A stretch of 58,354 nt of DNA from assembly GCA_029012285.1 (NCBI GenBank), contig JAQXLU010000053.1:1-58354 (forward strand), written 5' to 3'. The DNA comes from Clostridiales bacterium. GTDB lineage: Bacteria; Bacillota; Clostridia; Christensenellales; Aristaeellaceae. Below are positions 57,608 through 58,354 of this stretch, one piece after another; the stretch's first letter is position 1, and the number at the start of each line of letters is the position of its first letter. A program made the translations under genes and the position numbers. Below the pieces are notes generated by a model that made no database searches, had not been told where the DNA came from, and saw nothing but the letters and a program-made list of their open reading frames with translations.

Positions 57608-58354
57608 TTATTTGGACATCATGCGTGATCTCTCTGCGCACACCTTCATTGCATCCATGATGGCAGCCCGGAAGCCCTTGCGTTCCAGCTCCTCGACGGC
57701 CTCAATGGTCGTTCCTGCGGGCGAACACACAGCGTCCTTGAGCGCTCCGGGATGCGTCCCGCTTTGCAGCACCATCAGTGCGCTGCCCAGCAGCGTCTGC
57801 GCAGCCATCTCGTAGGCGCAGGCGCGGGGCAAGCCTTCCTTCACGCCCGCATCCGCCATGGCCTCTATCATCATGTACACATAGGCCGGGCTGCTGCCGC
57901 TGATGGCAATCACGCCGTCAAACAGCCGCTCGGGCAGCACCACGGTGCGTCCCACCGCGTCAAATATGCCCTTGGCAAAGTCGAAATCATCCTGGTCGAA
58001 GGTGGTTTCCTCGCAGATGGCGGACATCGCTTCCCCCACCAACGCGGGCGTATTGGGCATCACGCGAAGATAGGTCGCGTCCGTGCCGGATAGCGCCTGG
58101 GCCAGTCGCTCAACCGTCCAGCCAGCAGCAATGCTGATCACAGCCTTGCCGTTCAGCGCCTCGCCAATTTCCACCAGGATGTCCCCCAGGTGCTGGGGCT
58201 TGACGGCCAGGATGACCATATCGCACATTTCGACCAGCTCCAGGGCGGATTCCGTACAGGTCAGCCCCGGGAATTCGTCAGAGAGCTCCTCCAGCTTCCG
58301 GCGAGTGCGCCTGCAAACGGCAATTTCCTCCTCCGGCAGATACCCCGCGTTCAG
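57608..58354 (-). CDS. proC: pyrroline-5-carboxylate reductase, cut at the window edge
   Basis: Last step of proline synthesis, NAD(P)H-dependent. The frame is open to the end of the window; the N-terminal Rossmann glycine motif lies outside. What is seen: LAVKPQHLGDIL, VISIAAGWTVERL, RVMPNTPALVGEAMSAI (about 100 residues in), then the dimerisation domain with LFDGVIAISGSSPAYVYMMIEAMADAGVKEGLPR and the C-terminal GTTIEAVEELERKGFRAAI signature. About 249 codons are present of about 270. An internal ATG at 58228 is not the true start. It heads the proC-rnhA-small gene-xer run. Confidence 0.95.
   Translation of the reverse strand: MNAGYLPEEEIAVCRRTRRKLEELSDEFPGLTCTESALELVEMCDMVILAVKPQHLGDILVEIGEALNGKAVISIAAGWTVERLAQALSGTDATYLRVMPNTPALVGEAMSAICEETTFDQDDFDFAKGIFDAVGRTVVLPERLFDGVIAISGSSPAYVYMMIEAMADAGVKEGLPRACAYEMAAQTLLGSALMVLQSGTHPGALKDAVCSPAGTTIEAVEELERKGFRAAIMDAMKVCAERSRMMSK

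Noticed and set aside
1..58354. tRNA, rRNA or CRISPR array
   Set aside because: I saw no cloverleaf-like CCA-ended stretch, rRNA sequence or regularly spaced direct repeats. A tRNAscan/Infernal run would be decisive.

Overview
The window is 58 kb of gene-dense, GC-rich chromosome. It suggests a spore-forming member of the Bacillota (class Clostridia sense), not a mobile element or phage. The evidence is the endospore-specific genes (gpr, two spoIIP-like genes, a spoIVFA/spoIVFB-like pair), Bacillota-type genes (rbgA, ylbF/ymcA-like next to miaB, two DUF1292 genes, a class II galT, a DUF1846 gene), strong AGGAGG ribosome sites, and sigma-A promoters with hairpin plus T-run terminators. The high GC with RNase E/G, HflK/HflC and split transketolase fits Clostridia rather than Bacilli. 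A narrower assignment, such as Christensenellales-like gut lineages, would be a guess. I see no rRNA, tRNA, CRISPR array, insertion sequence or prophage.

Layout. 1-5.2 kb: end of a YkvI-like permease, alr, folate cyclo-ligase, an unknown membrane protein, rsmD, coaD and a long coiled-coil protein. 5.4-7.5 kb: a MacA-like adaptor and MacB-like permease without an ATPase. 7.7-11.4 kb: a highly expressed UgpC/MsmX-type ATPase, a CdaR/PucR-type regulator and an S41 lipoprotein protease. 11.4-15.2 kb: two DUF1292 proteins, an APH(3')-like kinase, and on the minus strand a nitroreductase, a histidine phosphatase and exonuclease III. 15.3-17.5 kb: a DUF1846 protein and a phosphoribosyltransferase. 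17.5-24 kb: a sporulation block (gpr, spoIIP-like, an unrecognised 742-residue protein on the opposite strand, a DUF1614 protein, a second spoIIP-like gene) and a small CmpB-type membrane protein. 24-26 kb: hflK-hflC. 26.2-38.6 kb: one long run of 10 genes for RNA modification and DNA repair (two radical-SAM-associated proteins, rng, miaB, a ylbF-like gene, mutS, mutL, miaA, ynbB-like). 38.7-40.3 kb: a SpoIVFA/SpoIVFB-like pair. 40.4-43.6 kb: split transketolase, a lipid kinase and a small unknown protein. 43.7-46 kb: mutarotase, a small unknown protein and a DUF4230 pair. 46.2-48.1 kb: rbgA, rnhB, yraN. 48.1-55.6 kb: a giant fused GT-C glycosyltransferase, a YifB/ComM ATPase and galT. 55.7-58.4 kb, minus strand: proC (cut by the window edge), rnhA, a small unknown protein and a Xer-type recombinase.

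Themes. The mismatch-repair and tRNA-modification run keeps the miaB - ymcA/ylbF - mutS - mutL order known from Bacillus subtilis. Its MutL has lost several ligands of the endonuclease metal site. Many neighbouring genes overlap by ATGA or TGATG, so translational coupling is the rule. Most of the window is ordinary housekeeping. The entries most worth a second look are the 742-residue orphan between the two spoIIP-like genes, the altered MutL, the APH(3')-like kinase, the tandem GT-C fusion, two intergenic hairpins that may control downstream translation or transcription, and the inverted repeat in front of the Xer-type gene. I did not find a clear multi-gene novel system.
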